DNA of 64,000 nt, taken from positions 124,001-188,000 of the forward strand of contig SNWL01000007.1 in NCBI GenBank assembly GCA_004362315.1, given 5' to 3'. The stretch's first letter is position 1, and the number at the start of each line of letters is the position of its first letter. This document shows, piece by piece, positions 63,617-64,000 of this stretch. Both the position numbers and the translations under genes were made by a program. The stretch is from Mycobacterium sp. BK086 (lineage in GTDB: Bacteria; Actinomycetota; Actinomycetes; Mycobacteriales; Mycobacteriaceae). Under the pieces are notes generated by a model. The model did no database searches. It saw only the letters and a program-made list of their open reading frames with translations, and was not told where the DNA came from.

Positions 63617-64000
63617 CTAGCTCGCGGTCACCACGATCGGTGCGGGGACCCCGGTGGTCCTCCTGCGGAGCAGCCGCATCAGCGGTCCGAGCCGGTCGGT
63701 CAGTGCCCGGACTTCCGCGCGGGTGGCCCACGGCAGATCGGGAACGGTCGCCCCGGTCCACTCGCCGAGGGCGTGGCACAAGGCGGGCAGCAGCTGGTTG
63801 GCGGCCAGCGCGTATCCGGCCGCCGACGGGTGATAGCGGTCTTCGGAGAACATCAGCTCGGGCGCCTGCAGGAAGTTCGGTGCGAGCAGGTCGGCCAGCG
63901 GCACCGGGACGCCACCGGCGGCGCGCACCGCGTTCGCCTGCGCGCGCGCCAGCCGCAGCCCGCGCGAGCGGGCGGTCAACCGCAGCGGCTGCGGGATGTC
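63617..64000 (-). CDS. SGNH/GDSL hydrolase, 3' part (truncated by window edge)
   Basis: The frame is open to the last base of the window (DIPQPLRLTARSRG continuing upstream). It ends with the SGNH block V-like motif SEDRYHPSAAGYALAA, where D and H complete the catalytic triad, then a C-terminal tail. The nucleophile Ser block is outside the window. Matches Rv1075c in gene order, an exported esterase. It may share a transcript with fadA3 (56-bp gap). Confidence 0.8.
   Translation of the reverse strand, partial: DIPQPLRLTARSRGLRLARAQANAVRAAGGVPVPLADLLAPNFLQAPELMFSEDRYHPSAAGYALAANQLLPALCHALGEWTGATVPDLPWATRAEVRALTDRLGPLMRLLRRRTTGVPAPIVVTAS

Overview
This 64 kb window looks like the chromosome of a non-tuberculous, probably fast-growing Mycobacterium (Mycolicibacterium). 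It is GC-rich and gene-dense. It carries a PGRS-type glycine-rich secreted protein, a WhiB protein, F420-type and lipid-degradation enzymes, mycobacterial KstR and Zur operators, and a right end (about 52.8-64 kb) whose gene order matches the M. tuberculosis block Rv1062-Rv1075c (two patatins, lpqV, cupin, rhodanese, membrane hydrolase, echA8, echA9, BI-1 protein, DUF559 protein, fadA3, GDSL esterase). The organism and synteny are recognised from memory of these families, not from a database search. I see no tRNA, rRNA, CRISPR array or insertion sequence.

Layout. 0-13 kb: the 3' part of a MOSC/ferredoxin-reductase fusion, a large PGRS protein ending in a C39-like cysteine peptidase domain, a CobW GTPase, a secreted GH2 glycosidase followed by a small secreted protein with no normal start codon, a GMC oxidoreductase, two divergent small secreted paralogues around a symmetric operator, a dienelactone hydrolase with a DUF6295 protein, and a DUF427 protein. 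13-23 kb: a GAF-GGDEF cyclase, ohr, an amino-acid ABC importer with fused binding protein and permease, a secreted cupin with a CoA-ligase-like enzyme, a DUF3060 protein, an MFS transporter, and a TetR regulator divergent from a DUF2236 protein across a perfect 24-bp palindrome. 23-29 kb: a beta-propeller protein, an F420-type nitroreductase, a third small secreted paralogue, a CsbD/Mbp1 protein with a SigF-like promoter, a YnfA protein, a frameshifted alpha/beta hydrolase and a FadD ligase.

29-32 kb holds the zinc-starvation (Zur) locus: mrf-rpmE2-whiB diverging from rpmB-rpmG-rpsN-rpsR plus a small Cys-rich protein, with two Zur boxes between. These encode cysteine-poor alternative ribosomal proteins and the GTPase that recruits the hibernation factor. 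32-35 kb is a KstR-type divergon (thiolase and a dehydrogenase), followed by an SRPBCC protein. 35-37 kb carries a secreted beta-propeller protein and a small membrane protein that I cannot assign.

37-51.5 kb appears to be one catabolic island for an imported organic amine, possibly a polyamine or betaine-like compound. It has a PotABCD-type importer, a class III aminotransferase, a DAO-type FAD oxidase, a PYROXD2-like FAD enzyme, an acyl-CoA dehydrogenase, an NDP-forming acyl-CoA ligase, a DUF861 cupin, a Rieske oxygenase and a BetI-like TetR regulator. All three divergent promoters in the island share a GACTGA-N4-TCAGTC type operator; two copies are identical over 28 bp. This regulon, the DUF559 gene flanked by long palindromes at 61-62 kb, and the PGRS-C39 peptidase are the most promising leads.
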